Shown here: in pieces, positions 37,771 through 49,248 of the stretch | Layout: every line of letters starts with the position of its first letter | Numbering within the stretch: the stretch's first letter is position 1 | Assembly (NCBI GenBank): GCA_022747635.1 | Contig: JAKTNV010000010.1 | Location: 46,102,027-46,166,026, forward strand | Reading direction: 5' to 3' | DNA: 64,000 nucleotides | Origin: Hetaerina americana | Taxonomy: Eukaryota > Arthropoda > Insecta > Odonata > Calopterygidae | Translations under genes and position numbers: made by a program | Notes under the pieces: model-generated | The model's input: the letters and a program-made list of their open reading frames with translations, nothing else | What the model was told of the DNA's origin: nothing | The model's database searches: none

Positions 37771-38938
37771 TATATAATTCATAGGCATAAATATAATTCC
37801 ATTTATGCAAAAATAATAACTTTCTGTACTTGAGCATCAATTTATAAAATTAAAATGTGCAAGAAACTGTTATGATTAGCAATTGGCAATTTTTGCAGAG
37901 TGTTTTCTTTTCATAAATATTGTTTATATCCCTACAGAGAATCAATCGTACGCAGTAGGAAAACCACCTACACATTGCGAATTATGGGTGTGGTTAACAT
38001 TCATGCGTGAAGTAATCTTTTTTTCAGTTTTAAAACTCTGTAAATTTAAAATGAATGACTCTTCATTACTTATGAAAATAACAAAAACTATTAGTGGCAA
38101 ACTGAGCATAAGCCCAATCATCAGGAATTTGTATGATTTAACTCCTATGTAAATAAAATAATGATATGGACCGAAATCATTTAAAATAGTATGAAAATAA
38201 ATTGAATGATGTATTTCATATTACTAGACATGGCATACCATAAAATCCGTCAAAGTGAATAAAGAAGAAGGACAAAGATAAAGTTTAACGATTAATTACG
38301 AGAATTTGGCATTTATTATAACGGTTGTATCATTGATTAATCAAGAAAACAGAATGGAGGACTTGAATAAAGTAATTTCTTTCCCGCTATATATTTAATG
38401 ACTTAATTGAACAATCAGTGGATAAAATAAAATTTAAATTTTACTCCTGAATTCGTGGAAACGGAACAATCATCACTTCTACTTTATCGGCTCTCGTTAA
38501 AATTTTGTCAGAGGGAAATGAGGATTTAACAACTACGCGGTATTCAATTGAATTTTTTGTTAAAAGTAGCTAATATGTTTAAAATTTAAACGAATTAAGG
38601 AAATCAAAATATTAATATTTTCAGCAAGGCATAACGACGACAATTTGAGAATTGGTAACAATAATTTCCGAAAATTGGGCGAAATGAAAGAACTGTATTA
38701 GTTATGAAAGAGCATCTCTAATATTTGACGAGGCCAGGAATGCATATCGAGGTAAAGCCCAAGGACCCGTGGCAGAAATATCATTAAAGGCTTTTCAAAA
38801 GAAGAAAAGATTATTAACAAGCTCAAGATATTAAAATATATAGCTCAATTAAAAAATTAATGCTCAGAGATAAGAAAGAATTTCATTCATAGCTATTTAT
38901 ATATCATTCATTCTCTTCTATGATAGCAAGTTACGGAT

Positions 38939-39261
38939 GATTTCGGCAAAAGAAAAGAGAATATTGAAAGCAATGGGGATTTCCAGTTGCAAAAGAATGG
39001 TGGAGATTTTAAGGACGGGTCGAATCCCTAATGAAGGAATTCTTCGAGGAGCGATGGAAGAAAGGCATTTGTTGTAAGCTCTGAGAAGAAGAAGAAACGA
39101 ACTTATTGGATGCACCCTTTAGACATAAGGGTCTCACGAAGACAATGTAAGAAGAAAAGTTAAAGAAAAGAAAGGGATGCCTCATTATAATGAAGAGTGG
39201 TATAAATGTTAAAAAAAATATAAATTAATGAAATGGGTTGGTGAAAGAACGGAATGTGTTA
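38939..39261 (+). pseudogene. LINE reverse transcriptase C-terminal fragment
   Basis: Forward frame reads EKRILKAMGISSCKRMVEIL, RTGRIPNEGILRGAMEERHL, a stop, then RRRRNELIGCTL. One base on (stop at 39119-39121) it continues RHKGLTKTM, a stop, EEKLKKRKG, and later NGLVKERN. This is the C-terminal region of a jockey/CR1-like arthropod non-LTR element: 'E-x-RRM-x-x-I-x-W-x-x-R-x-NE-x-VL-x-R-x-x-E-R-x-L', then 'RR-x-x-x-IGH-x-LRH-x-x-LLKTI-x-EGK'. Frameshift plus several stops show it is dead. It lies between the two inverted copies at 36.3-38.2 and 40.2-40.8 kb. Confidence 0.75.
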
Positions 39262-40218
39262 TACTATTGATTCAATAGCATACAGATTGCAGAAATTTTA
39301 AATTAATGCCTTTGCTCTAGATAATAATTAAAAATACGCATTAGGCTACTAGCAGCTCTGCCATAAATTCTTTCGAGTTTCATTTCATATAATCCTTTAT
39401 TCGTCATTTGTTTCTCCATCTGAATAACATGTAAAAGTATTACCTCTGTCTCTCCTGGGTTTATTACTGTGGATATTAATCAATAAATTTTGTTTGAAAA
39501 ATCCATTAAAATTTAGTTTTTAAGTTAACTCTTTCCGGCCTTTGGAATTGATATTGTTATTGCGTATCGTGCGTGGGAGGAAAGGGTACTTCAAATTATC
39601 TTTGACGGTGTCTCTCTTAATTTAATACCATCATAGAATTTGCCATTGCCGCCATAATAATATCATCTCTGTTCTAAGAGTTCATTCTCTGTAACTCGAG
39701 TATCTTGTAGCTTCCTAAAAGTCTTAGTCATGCCTGCGAGATACAACAAGCTCTCAGCCTCCATCCTCCATCATACTCGTAACGATTTTTTCTCTTCTAC
39801 GTTTAATTTTTGGCAAACCTAGCGGATTTTCTTCACATTACATCGAGCTCCTTAATTTACATTTTCTTCCATTGGTTCGAGATATTTTCCTCATATTCCA
39901 AATTTGGTCCAATAATATCGATTTAAAACCTCTCTTTTTTTCTTTTTCAATGCATTTTTCGCAACTCATTTAATTTCAACACTTGATTGAATTCCTATTT
40001 CCGTATTTATCAATTTCATCTGATTTTAAAAATTTCCTTTAATAAGTGGTCGCAATGAGCATTCATGCTATTATTCAATGCTGCGTAATAACTTTGGGAT
40101 TGGACGGCGTACCGCTTGGCCAGTTTTGTTTTCCTTTCCTCAGCTGCTTTAAAAACAGTAATGAGTTAACAACATGAAATAATGTCACTCGGTACTATTA
40201 TTTAATAAATTTCCATTA

Positions 40219-40810
40219 CAATTGAAATGATTTCGTTCCATGTTATTATTTTATTTAATTCATAAACATAGGAGTTAAAGCACACAAATTCCTGATGATT
40301 GGGTTTGGGCTCAGTTTACCAAAAATAGTTTTTTTATTTTCATAAATAAGAAATTGTCATGCATTTAATAGGTACAGAGTTTTTAAAATTTATAAAAGAT
40401 TACTTCACGCATGTGTGTTAACCACACCCATATTTCGAAATGTGTGCTAGATTTGCCTACTATGTAAAGTTAATTCACTGTAGTACACATAAGTAACATC
40501 CGTAAAGTGAAAATCCTCTACAGAAATTGCCAATTGCAAATTATCACAGTTTCTTGCACATTTTTCTGTTATAATTTAATGATCTACTATAGAAAGTTAC
40601 TATTTTTGCATAAATGGAGTTATATTTATGCCTATTAATTATATATGTGCCAAGAGACTGGGTCGGCATTTATAGGTGTCCATATAAATGTGTTGTTGAT
40701 AGTTTTAGCATTAGGACCGTTTACTATCTATCTGTTGTTTTATCTTCAATATGCTCGTCGGCTATTCCATATGTTAAGTGCCAGAGTTTTTGCGATTCCT
40801 AATATTATAT
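40219..40810 (+). repeat. Inverted ~590-bp duplication, copy B (uninterrupted)
   Basis: Reverse-complement partner of copy A without the mariner. Alignment ends at AATATTATAT (40801-40810), immediately before a (TA)n-rich stretch. Outside the mariner site the two copies differ by scattered substitutions and small indels, including a 9-bp indel near 40660. No terminal inverted repeats or known family identified. Confidence 0.85.
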
Positions 40811-40898
40811 ATGAATATGTAAATAAATAAATATAAATATATAAATGTACGTATATATATATATATAAAAATATAAATATATATATAAATATAAATAA

Positions 40899-40964
<66 letters not shown>
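40811..40964. repeat. (TA)n / AT-rich simple repeat
   Basis: Interrupted TA/TAAA simple repeat that becomes pure TA from about 40903. It separates inverted copy B from the SINE at 40.97 kb. Confidence 0.95.
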
Positions 40965-40967
<3 letters not shown>

Positions 40968-40969
40968 CC

Positions 40970-41240
40970 GATTTGTCGGTAGCGGTATTCCAAGGGGTAG
41001 AGCCTTGAACTACTGACTGGAGGGTCCCGAGTTCGATTCCCGGGTAAGTCTCTGGGCACCTGCAGTTCCACCCAAGCAACGTATGTGTTTTTCGGATACC
41101 AGATCTTCCTGGGAAACCATGACCGGCACGGGGAAAGGAACTGGCCCCCCTACCCTGATGTGTGCATTTCACACACCGTTGGGCTTTGTACTGGGTAAAC
41201 TCTACAATCACCTACTAAACCGACCTTCGGGTTGATTACT
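40970..41240 (+). repeat. SINE with tRNA-like head
   Basis: Head: GTAGCGGTATTCCAAGG (A-box-like) and GAGTTCGATTCCC (B box) within about 70 bp, with CCCGG(A/G)-type pairing around the B box. A roughly 170-bp unrelated body follows, containing GGGAAACC, a CCCCCC run, GTGTGCATTTCACACACC and CTCTACAATCACC; the body recurs at 14.77-14.88 kb. This head-plus-body layout is that of a tRNA-derived SINE transcribed by RNA polymerase III. The reverse 145-residue frame across it runs into TA repeat and is not a gene. The 3' end is not sharply defined. Confidence 0.65.
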
Positions 41241-41320
41241 GTGTTTATAGTTTTTTAATACATATTTATGTAAAAATATACATATATATATTTATATTAT
41301 TTATATATACCAACACGTAT

Positions 41321-41395
41321 TGTATGTATACATAACATATTTATGTATACAGTACATATGCCTATGTATACATAAATATGTTATGTATACATACA
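41321..41395. repeat. Perfect 31-bp inverted repeat
   Basis: Arms 41321-41351 and 41365-41395 are exact reverse complements with a 13-nt loop. The sequence is TATAC/GTATA-rich, so each arm is itself partly palindromic. A run of 31 perfect pairs is far beyond chance, but TA-rich palindromes are common expansion products. No terminator or coding context. Confidence 0.9.
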
Positions 41396-41809
41396 CACTT
41401 CTTCTTCGTCATCTCCTCTCCTTAGTCTTTGATTTATAAATTAACATTTTTATTTTCCATAACTTCGACCGAGATCCTTTTAAGGGCCAATTTATGTTCC
41501 TATTTGATCTTCCTGTCGTTCGCAGCCACAAGTGATCCGCTATTCCATACACTAATTTTTAAATTGTAGCCACGCACTGTGCTCTCTGGAGTACCATTCA
41601 CCATTGAATCAGAAAGGGGAATAAATTTTCTCACGGAGTATTTCACTCAAGAGGGTTCCACCATGTTCCCTGTGAAATCAATACAAGTGGAAAGAAGTGA
41701 GGTGAGCTGCTGTCCCTCGGGATATTAATGTGATTGCTTCCCTTTGCCTTCTACGTCGTGACGAAGCAGCCGTTAAAGTTATTCTTCGACGGCTAAGGTA
41801 AAATGGGGG

Positions 41810-42125
41810 TTACTCTACCGTCCCTTTGATGCCTAAGTATTTACTCATATCAAGGATGGCAGCCACCACCTCCTGCGGGATATTGGCGACTGGTTGACTA
41901 ACGGGCAACATTCGCCAAGTTCCGGCGGTCTTGCAGGAGTACGCAATATTTTTTGGGGTCATCTTTTCCAAGGATATATGTGATTGCTGTGTCTCTTAGC
42001 CATTCAATTATGGTTACTAATTTCCGTTCTGTTCCGTTCCATTCAACGAGTATCCTCTCGAGCTTTGCAATAACCTCTCCAGTTTGAGATTGCGTCATCA
42101 TTTGCAACTCGTTGCTCTCTACCAT
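41810..42125 (-). other. Unrecognised overlapping open frames
   Basis: Two reverse frames overlap. One (42125-41898) reads MVESNELQMMTQSQTGEVIA and later LERILVEWNGTERKLVTIIE. The other ends at 41810 and contains SLEKMTPKNIAYSCKTAGTW and ANIPQEVVAAILDMSKYLGI. Amino-acid composition is more protein-like than other frames in the window, and joining the frames by a single shift near 41970 would give about 100 residues. I do not recognise the family. It could be a decayed transposon gag/ORF1 or host pseudogene fragment. Confidence 0.3.
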
Positions 42126-44155
42126 ACTGAGATGATACCAGGAAAACGTAGTTAAATGGCGAAATTATCATTTTGATAAATAGGAAATTAAAACGAAAAA
42201 AAAATATTTGTTTTCCCTTTCAAAGTTGGCAAACTAGGAAATTATTCGAATGGTAAAAACTATTGATTGGCGCAAAACGCACTCGAATACCTACTTTTAA
42301 AATATTCTGCTACATATTACCTGTGATAGTTTTAAAAATTTTATCCCGACCAATTTATCCGTACTTTGGCTGTGTATAAAACTGTTTTTGATGTTCATAA
42401 AAATGATGAATGTAGAGAGATTTATAAATTTAATATATGTAGTTAAGAATTTATGACTTATAAACTGCTGAATGAAATCAATGATACTTTATAATAAAAT
42501 ACATTTGAGAAGGAATAAATATCTCGGTCTTTGTTTTTAAACAGTTTTCTCCAAAATTAGGGAACATCTCTTTTAAATTTACGCATGTGGTTATTGACGA
42601 AAGGCACCTTCCGTGTCGTTTTTCATTAATGTGAATGGAAGATGGTCGTATTCAAAACTCAGAATCCAACAATACTCTACGCAGAGGGCCATTTGGTCAA
42701 ATGCTCATATAAGTTTGAAGTATATCTTGGGTTTATGGTGATTATCGAAATCAAACCAAAGAAGATACCTAATGAAATTATGCAGTAGGAACAAATTTAC
42801 AAGGTCTAATCATTCTAAGACCACCCAATTACCTCGGGTCTGAGTAAGGAAAAAATCTCCTGTGAAGCTTAAAATACGTTCACACCATTTATGAGTAAAA
42901 TTATATGGCGGAACCGTACGGTTCACATGGTCTTTCCAGCTGTCACTAGAGCGAGAAGAGTTTTTAAGACTTGAAACGGTGAGGTTTAGTGAGAAAGAAC
43001 CAACAGTATTAATCCATTTTCTCCATTTGCACGTTTAAAAAGCCATCAAAATTCATCATTAGCTGAGATTAAGATGTGTAGTATTTGTGTCGTGAATGGT
43101 ATGCATCTGTGAGTGCGATAGTTCAAAGTAGGTCGAGCGTCGTGTGGTGACGAACACAAGAAGCCTCGACCGCGGACCATTTGCAATTTTCTAATGGGCC
43201 AAAGGGGCCCCAGCATACGCGTTCACGGCGGCAATGAAATCATGATAAAAAAATCTATGCATCTATGAGAGCTTGGTTTTGAGTCATTGCAGAAGTTTCC
43301 ACTTTTTGGTTTTTGTAGTTTCCCAGAAAATATCGGGCAAATTTCGAACTTAGACGACTTAGATAGACGCATCTGCATTTCGTAAAAGTACGATTAAACG
43401 CCGTCGGTTCATGCTCGGCAAAGGTAGGCTCATTTACATGAAAGGCATGGAGAAGGAAGTTAAAGGAGTAGTTATCAGAGTATGTATGTTAATATATACG
43501 TATATCTTCAAATAACATTCAATGCGAGTACTTCGATCACCAGGTGACCCACCATGTTCGGGTATAAAATTGTTGCGCTTAAGATAACGTGCATTGATTC
43601 CGAAAATAAGTGTTTGCATGTCCAAGCATGACTTGAAAGTGACTGAAGTCAAGCGGTTTGGTTAATTTCAGTTAAGTGTTACCACTTTTTGTGAAACAGT
43701 GGTGGTTGGGTATAGTATAGTTGGGAAAAGGGTGGTGGTTGAGTATAAGTATTAAATTGAAGAGAGGTGGGAGAGGTGAGGGAAAAGTTGGTACTTCAGT
43801 TCTCACTAATTTTTCTAATATTCGAAATTCTTAAAATTTAACGAAAGGCATATTTTAATTGAATATGTATTTCATTTAATTTAATAACTAAACAAATTAT
43901 TTTGATTACGAGCCAGATTAATCGTTCTTAGTGTTATCATGGGGTGTCACTTGGCGGTGACCAATGTCAAATCATTAAACCGTTGTAATTGAGATTAAGT
44001 CTTTAAATAGGTAGGGTTGCCTATTTCAAAAATTTGGTTAGGTTCTTTAAATGTTTGAGTGTATAGGAAATACCAAAAAATATTATTCAAAAAGGAATGG
44101 TATCAAAATCCAGAGGTGTTATGGAGGAGTAGCAGGTACAAATACCGACACGAGT
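42126..44155. other. AT-rich spacer, no recognised gene
   Basis: No identifiable feature. Small GC-richer patches at 42900-42960 and 43130-43230 are unexplained. Confidence 0.45.
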
Positions 44156-44159
44156 TTAT

Positions 44160-44740
44160 TAGATAAAGGAACTATTGGAGTTGGGGGAGAGTGGGACGAA
44201 GGAGTGTGAACGGGTAGCGGGAAACGTGGTTCCGACCAAACAGCTGGGGCAGTGGCGTCGAATGGAAATCGGGAAGGCAAAAGGGGGTTGAAAAGTGTAA
44301 CCAGGGGTTAGCGAGGCATTGAAAGCGAAGAGTAAGGGGTTTAGGGAGAAAGAGGGCGGCTTGAGTGGGGGAGGATGAGGGTTTAAAGCGGAGGATACAC
44401 GGGAAAGGAGGTTCGGGAGGGGGTGAGAGAAGCCTTTTGGGCTACGGCAGGCGGGGGAGGAGGATTTCTGACGTTGCCTCTTGCATGGCTTAACCTCGTG
44501 TGTACGAAAGCCATCATCAAATTTACGAGCGCCAGCCAATGAACGCGCTCAATGCTCTAATGGCTGGTATTTCGCCTCCCTTTAACGGCGTTTTCAATTT
44601 TATCGTCGTCTGCCGGCACGCATGCCCGGGACCACAATTAGTGAGGAGAAAAGGGAGAGAGGTGGGTTATAAGGGGAGCGATATGGTGGTGCGGGGAGGG
44701 ACTGCAAGGGTTTTGGTGCGGAGCTGTGGATGAGAGAAGG
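44160..44740. other. Purine-rich island with GC-richer core
   Basis: The plus strand is G/A-rich (44160-44480), then mixed GC-rich (44510-44640), then G-rich again to about 44740. Open frames on the minus strand are proline/serine-rich composition artefacts. No promoter or splice structure is supported. Confidence 0.45.
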
Positions 44741-45749
44741 GACGACGTGGCCTTCGAGCCCTCGCATAGCAATAATATGAAGTGCGCGCATCCATTTACG
44801 TTTGGGAAAGTTCGGAAATGCAATGCGGCGATGTGATTACGCATTCATTGGTGCTTCAAGATTTTCTCATATATTGCTTATTGGGAAACTCTTAAGAGAG
44901 AGGAAAATGATGCCTCTTACTGAGTTTGAGCTTCGAGCGGATTTCTCTTTTTCTTCCGTGTCTTCTTCCTGAAGATATGGAGTAAGAGTTTCCACGGTAG
45001 GTGATGATATTTGATCAATTATTTCATGAATGTCAGGCTCAGTTGAAAAAATTACCTGTTGAGCGCGAGGGTACCTAAGTAAGAATCAGTAAAATCATAG
45101 TTAATAAAACTCGATATAATGAGGAATTAGTACGTCAAAATTAAATTATTGGAGCTTATAAAACGTTTCCAATACACTTTTAACTCGAAATAGGTTTGCG
45201 GGTTTAAAAATATTTGATTGTTTAATTCGTCATTGTAATCTTTTCACAGTCCAGGTATTTTGATCTTGTTTTCAAATGCATAAACTTAAAATTTTATTGA
45301 CTCCCTCGGCTGTTTATGTTTTCAGTTTTTGGTAAGCGAATTTGAATGCATTGATTACAATGGATATGAATAAGTATTGTAGCATTGTTTTAATTTAATT
45401 GAACCGGTAGGAATTATATTGTTCAATTTATAACTTATAGTTTTCAAGTGTACCCGATTTACCTATACTATTGTTGATAAATTTGGGGTTTACTTGTATA
45501 AATATTTCAGAATACCAATGATGACGCAGATTAGTTTCCTAGATTTTTTACTAAATATATTTTCAATAAGGCTTAATTTATCTATTAAAGTGTCAAATAT
45601 TATTTTACCTACCAATTTGCTGATAGAATCAAGAAGTCAATTGCTAATTCAAGTTTTTTGTTCTCATGTACCATAACTAAATTTACTCAATATAAGTAAG
45701 GACTCTGACAGCTGCATGTAAATTGCAGTATTAATATTTATTTTCCATT

Positions 45750-45960
45750 ATTAATTTATTCGCTGACTTTATTGGGGCGAGATTGCGACTTCTTTTCCTT
45801 AGCACCTTCTTCCACCTAACCCCTACACATTCTATCGAAGGAAATTACACACATACCATCCCAAGGTGGAGGAAACCCCATGAAGGCGGGAATCAAACCC
45901 GCAACCTTACGATTTGCAGGCAAGAACGTCACCCTGCCGCTACTGGGGTAGACGAAATTG
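45750..45960 (-). repeat. SINE with tRNA-like head
   Basis: On the minus strand the tRNA-like head runs from about 45954 to 45877: CCCCA start paired with TGGGG at the end, a GTAGCGGCAGGGTG A-box-like segment and GCGGGTTTGATTCCCGCC at the T arm, which pairs well (GCGGG/CCCGC) and contains a B box (GGTTTGATTCC). The body follows down to about 45750 and recurs at 7.30 kb. The good T arm but irregular D/anticodon region fits a SINE head better than a working tRNA. Confidence 0.6.
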
Positions 45961-46399
45961 GTATATACCGATAAATTTGGAATGAATAAACTCAGTTTTC
46001 ATACATCATATTTTCATATTTATTATTTCATAAAGTAAAAGTCCTTATTAAAAAAAAACAGGATTTTTCAGGAAAGTCGGAGGGAATATTTAAAAAAAAT
46101 TATAAAAGCAACACACCAATTATATTATAATTAAGAGAAAATATTGACCGTGTAATATATCAAGATTGATAATACCATAAATTTTCATTGGGCGGAACCC
46201 AAGAAAATATTCTGTCGGCTCAAAGTCCCACTGCCAGTTTAGTTTTATAATTTATTAGACTCATTCCAAAGAACATTCCCATAGTCCAAGTAAACCGAAC
46301 TCATCTTTTAATTTTACCCAGCTTTACAAGGCAGTCCTTGGATTCCTCTTAGTAAAAAACTTTGATAATTTAGCAAGATGAAGAATATGTGCATTGAGA

Positions 46400-46990
46400 G
46401 AGGCCGCAGATAGAATTGGAGGGCGGCGGGATATATGGACGGATTTTTGCCGTCGGGGTGCCCGCAAATGCAAATAAGAGTAATCTTTTCCCCCCTCATT
46501 CCCTTTGATCCGCTTGCAGTCCTATTTCCACCTGGTGGCACGGATTTTGCTCAAGTCATGAAAATTCCTCCGTGCACCATGCGAAAACACCTTCCGCGGG
46601 TGGGCGCAAGGCGACCGCAATAATATTCCCCCGTGAATTCGCCCCCACCGAGACGAGAGAGATTCAACCTCATGATCCGATGGTCGCGGAGTACCCATAT
46701 CGGGCGGGAGAGAAGAGGATTTCCTTCCCTGGCCCCGCTTCGGTTTCTGCCGCGCCAACTTTGAGTGAGGACTTACGGCCCTTGCATTTCAACTCGTGCA
46801 CTTACACAATGAAAACACGGAAGCACGATAACGAGGTCGGAGCTTGTAATCCATCCATCGAGGGAGTGTAATAAGGCCGACATCAAGCCCATCTTCGACG
46901 CTTTTGAGTAAATTTGGTGGGTTGCTCAGGGGAGAAGCCTCGCGCACTTTTTCTACCCACCGGGATGCCCTGGATACCTATATAACCCCG
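46400..46990. other. GC-richer CpG-containing block
   Basis: Around 46430-46770 CpG dinucleotides are frequent relative to the flanks. A TATATAA string lies at 46979-46985. Frames on both strands are open but unrecognised (for example 46572-46871). It might be a promoter-proximal or exonic segment of an unrecognised gene, but no support beyond composition exists. Confidence 0.3.
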
Positions 46991-47144
46991 ATGGATGTTC
47001 AGCGATGCGGGGAACAAGGAAGTGGTAACCGAGGAGGTTAAAAAATATAAGAAATAAAAGAGGGGATGGTCCACGGCATAACCGCTGTGAAGCACGAAAT
47101 GAAGTTGACTCAAAGTGGCAGCTTTAAGTCCTCCGTAAAATTAA

Positions 47145-47180
47145 ACCTCTCTCTCTCTCTGTCTCTCTCTCTCTGTCCCT
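47145..47180. repeat. (CT)n microsatellite
   Basis: About 35 bp of CT dinucleotides with two GT/GTCC interruptions. Confidence 0.9.
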
Positions 47181-47654
47181 CCCCACCACTTGTCCCGACG
47201 AATCATGATTTGGCTACAAATGCCCTCACTCTCCCGAAATATTCCCGCAAAAGGTGGACTGATTTAAACCTTAATTGATGTGGAATCTGATTTAGGCTCA
47301 CCATCATCTAAAATTACTCCTTTTCCTTCCTTCCCTTTTATCCAAGACTTTATTCATCGACCGAGCGTAAGGGAGTTTCAAGGAGAGCCTTTACAATCTC
47401 AAACAAAAGGACACACAAATGTTTTAAAATACATAATGAAGGGATTACCTTTTCTAGATGCCAATAATCTCATGAGCCTCATGATACTGAATTGAAACTC
47501 TTTAATTTTAATTTAATTCGTGGCTCAGGCATTCCTCGGAAATATATTTACCCTTATATCTGTAATGGACACTTAGCAATAACTAACACTTTAATTAAAT
47601 TAACCCTCCCCTTACTTGCCTTTAATCATATATATACTGGACTCTGAGGTTTAA

Positions 47655-47725
47655 CTATCACCTGATGATGATGTAGTAACATTGAAACACCGGTCGCATT
47701 AAATTTTATTTTTGTGGAAAATTGC
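47655..47725 (+). repeat. Retroelement 3'-tail-like motif
   Basis: Contains CCTGATGATGATGTAGTAAC, then ATTGAAACACCGGTCGCATT, AAATTTTATTTTTGTGGAAA. The pattern 'CCTGA-x-GATG ... GAAAC-x-CCGGT ... TTGTGGAA' is one I associate with the ends of arthropod retroelements, and CTGATGA...GAAA can resemble a hammerhead ribozyme core with a weak stem (GATGT/ACATT). The core is off-register by one base, so a functional ribozyme is not claimed. No adjacent coding sequence is recognised. Confidence 0.3.
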
Positions 47726-48350
47726 TATTTTTAATTAATCATGATATTCCACCATATCACGCCTGAAACGTCTCTTTTTAATAACTAACACGTTTGAAAG
47801 ATAGAATGTCAAGACAAAGAGGCATTAGAATTATCATGAAAAGTTTCAGAGTAAGTTTGATAACAAATAATTATATTTAATACTAAATTCTTCCAAATTG
47901 ATAGTTTCATAAATAGGTTATTTCAGCCTTGAATTCGCCGAACTTATCCATGGCGGAAAGAAATATTGCGATATATATATATTGCAATACATATATGCTT
48001 TTACGATCCGGATTTCAATACGAAGCATCATTTTCAGGTGTGATACTTTAAACTTAAATTGTTTAAGTAGTCATCATGCAAAATTTAAACTTTTAAACGA
48101 TCTACAGCTACAAAATATTATAAAGTCTGTGACTTGTGATGCACTTCAATCGTTATCTGTCCCTAAAAGATTAAAAAAATTCTACAATTCAATTAAAAAA
48201 TTGTTAACGGTTTCAGTTATGAATTATTTGGACAATGCTGTGGAACAAGAACATTGTGAATTTTTTGAAAACTTTTATCCATCATATGATTTTTTGTTTT
48301 TAAATCTGCTATTAGTTTAAATTTCGCCAGTCATATTGAAAATCACTGTA

Positions 48351-49248
48351 CGAGGTGTGTTTAGAAAATAACGGGAATTTTTAAATTTTACAGGTTTGGA
48401 GAGTCCGATGGTCAATTTTTTTTATTATATTGGTATATATGTCCGTTATGTATGATAAAATATTCAGCTGTTCCATTGTCAGTGGCAACCGCTAGGGTTA
48501 GACGTGTTCTTATAAGCTTGGCGATTTTCGTTTGCTAAAAAAAATGGGTCAAAGAATTGTTATCAAATTTTGCGTAAAAAATGAAAAAAAAGTCTAACAA
48601 AGTGTGTAAAATGTTAAAAAAAAGGCCTTTGGTGAGTCTGATAATAGTAAAACAAAAGTTTACGAGTGGCATAAGCGATTCTAACATAGCCGTGAAGACG
48701 TTGAAGATGATGAACTCCTCGGATGCCCCATCACATCAACAACCGATGAAAATGTGGAAAAAGTGAAAGAAATGGTTATTATTGATCACCAAATCACAAT
48801 CCTAAAAGTCACTGACGATTTTGACATGTAGATTGGCTCATGCTATGAAATATTTTCGAATTTTTTGGCTATGAAGCGCGTGAAAGCAAAATTTTTCCAA
48901 AATTGTTAAGATTAGAACAAAAACAGCGGCGAATGGAAGTTGCTCTGGAATCGCTAAATGTAATTAACGACGATGCAGATTTACTGAAACGTGTTGTAAC
49001 AGGTGAAAAAACATGGGTTCACGGATATCAATACGAAACTAAGGCGTGATACAACTTCTTTTACCCATTTTTTTGACAAACAAAAATCGCCGAGCGCATA
49101 GCAACACGTCTGACCTTAGCGGCTGCCACAGACAAAGAAATTTTTATCATACTTATGTATGCATAGCAACATAATAATTACATTTCACAGTCGGAATCTC
49201 AAAATCCGCGAAATTTAAAAATTCGCGTTATTTTCTGAACACACCTCC
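48351..49248 (+). mobile_element. Decayed mariner with two inverted 5' ends (foldback form)
   Basis: Outer ends are inverted repeats starting GAGGTGTGTT(T/C)AGAAAATAA. The left half carries a broken transposase reading MGQRIVIKFCVKN, KAFGESDNSKTKVYEWHKRF, then in shifted frames REDVEDDELLGCP, DENVEKVKEM and TGEKTWVHGY. The first catalytic motif TGDETW is altered to TGEKTW, and no second or third aspartate motif exists. The inverted similarity does not stop at the terminal repeat: 49057-49248 is the reverse complement of 48351-48555, including the ATGGGT start region. The right end is therefore a second copy of the left end and the 3' half of the element is missing. Confidence 0.8.

Larger units (their letters stand above)
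36290..38190 (-). repeat. Inverted ~590-bp duplication, copy A (split by mariner)
   Basis: The flanks 36290-36449 and 37771-38190, read on the minus strand, align continuously with 40219-40810 on the plus strand at roughly 80% identity by eye. The alignment includes blocks such as CCTGATGATTGGG, GATTACTTCACGCATG, TGCCAATTGC and CAATATGCTCGTC. The mariner at 36450-37770 is absent from the other copy. The element carries no recognisable protein; a short frame across the join region exists in both copies but differs mostly by amino-acid-changing substitutions. Confidence 0.85.

Noticed and set aside
47982..48320. 112-residue forward frame with charged/hydrophobic mix
   Set aside because: Looked for a transposase or THAP/hAT resemblance and found none; AT-rich composition is sufficient to explain it.
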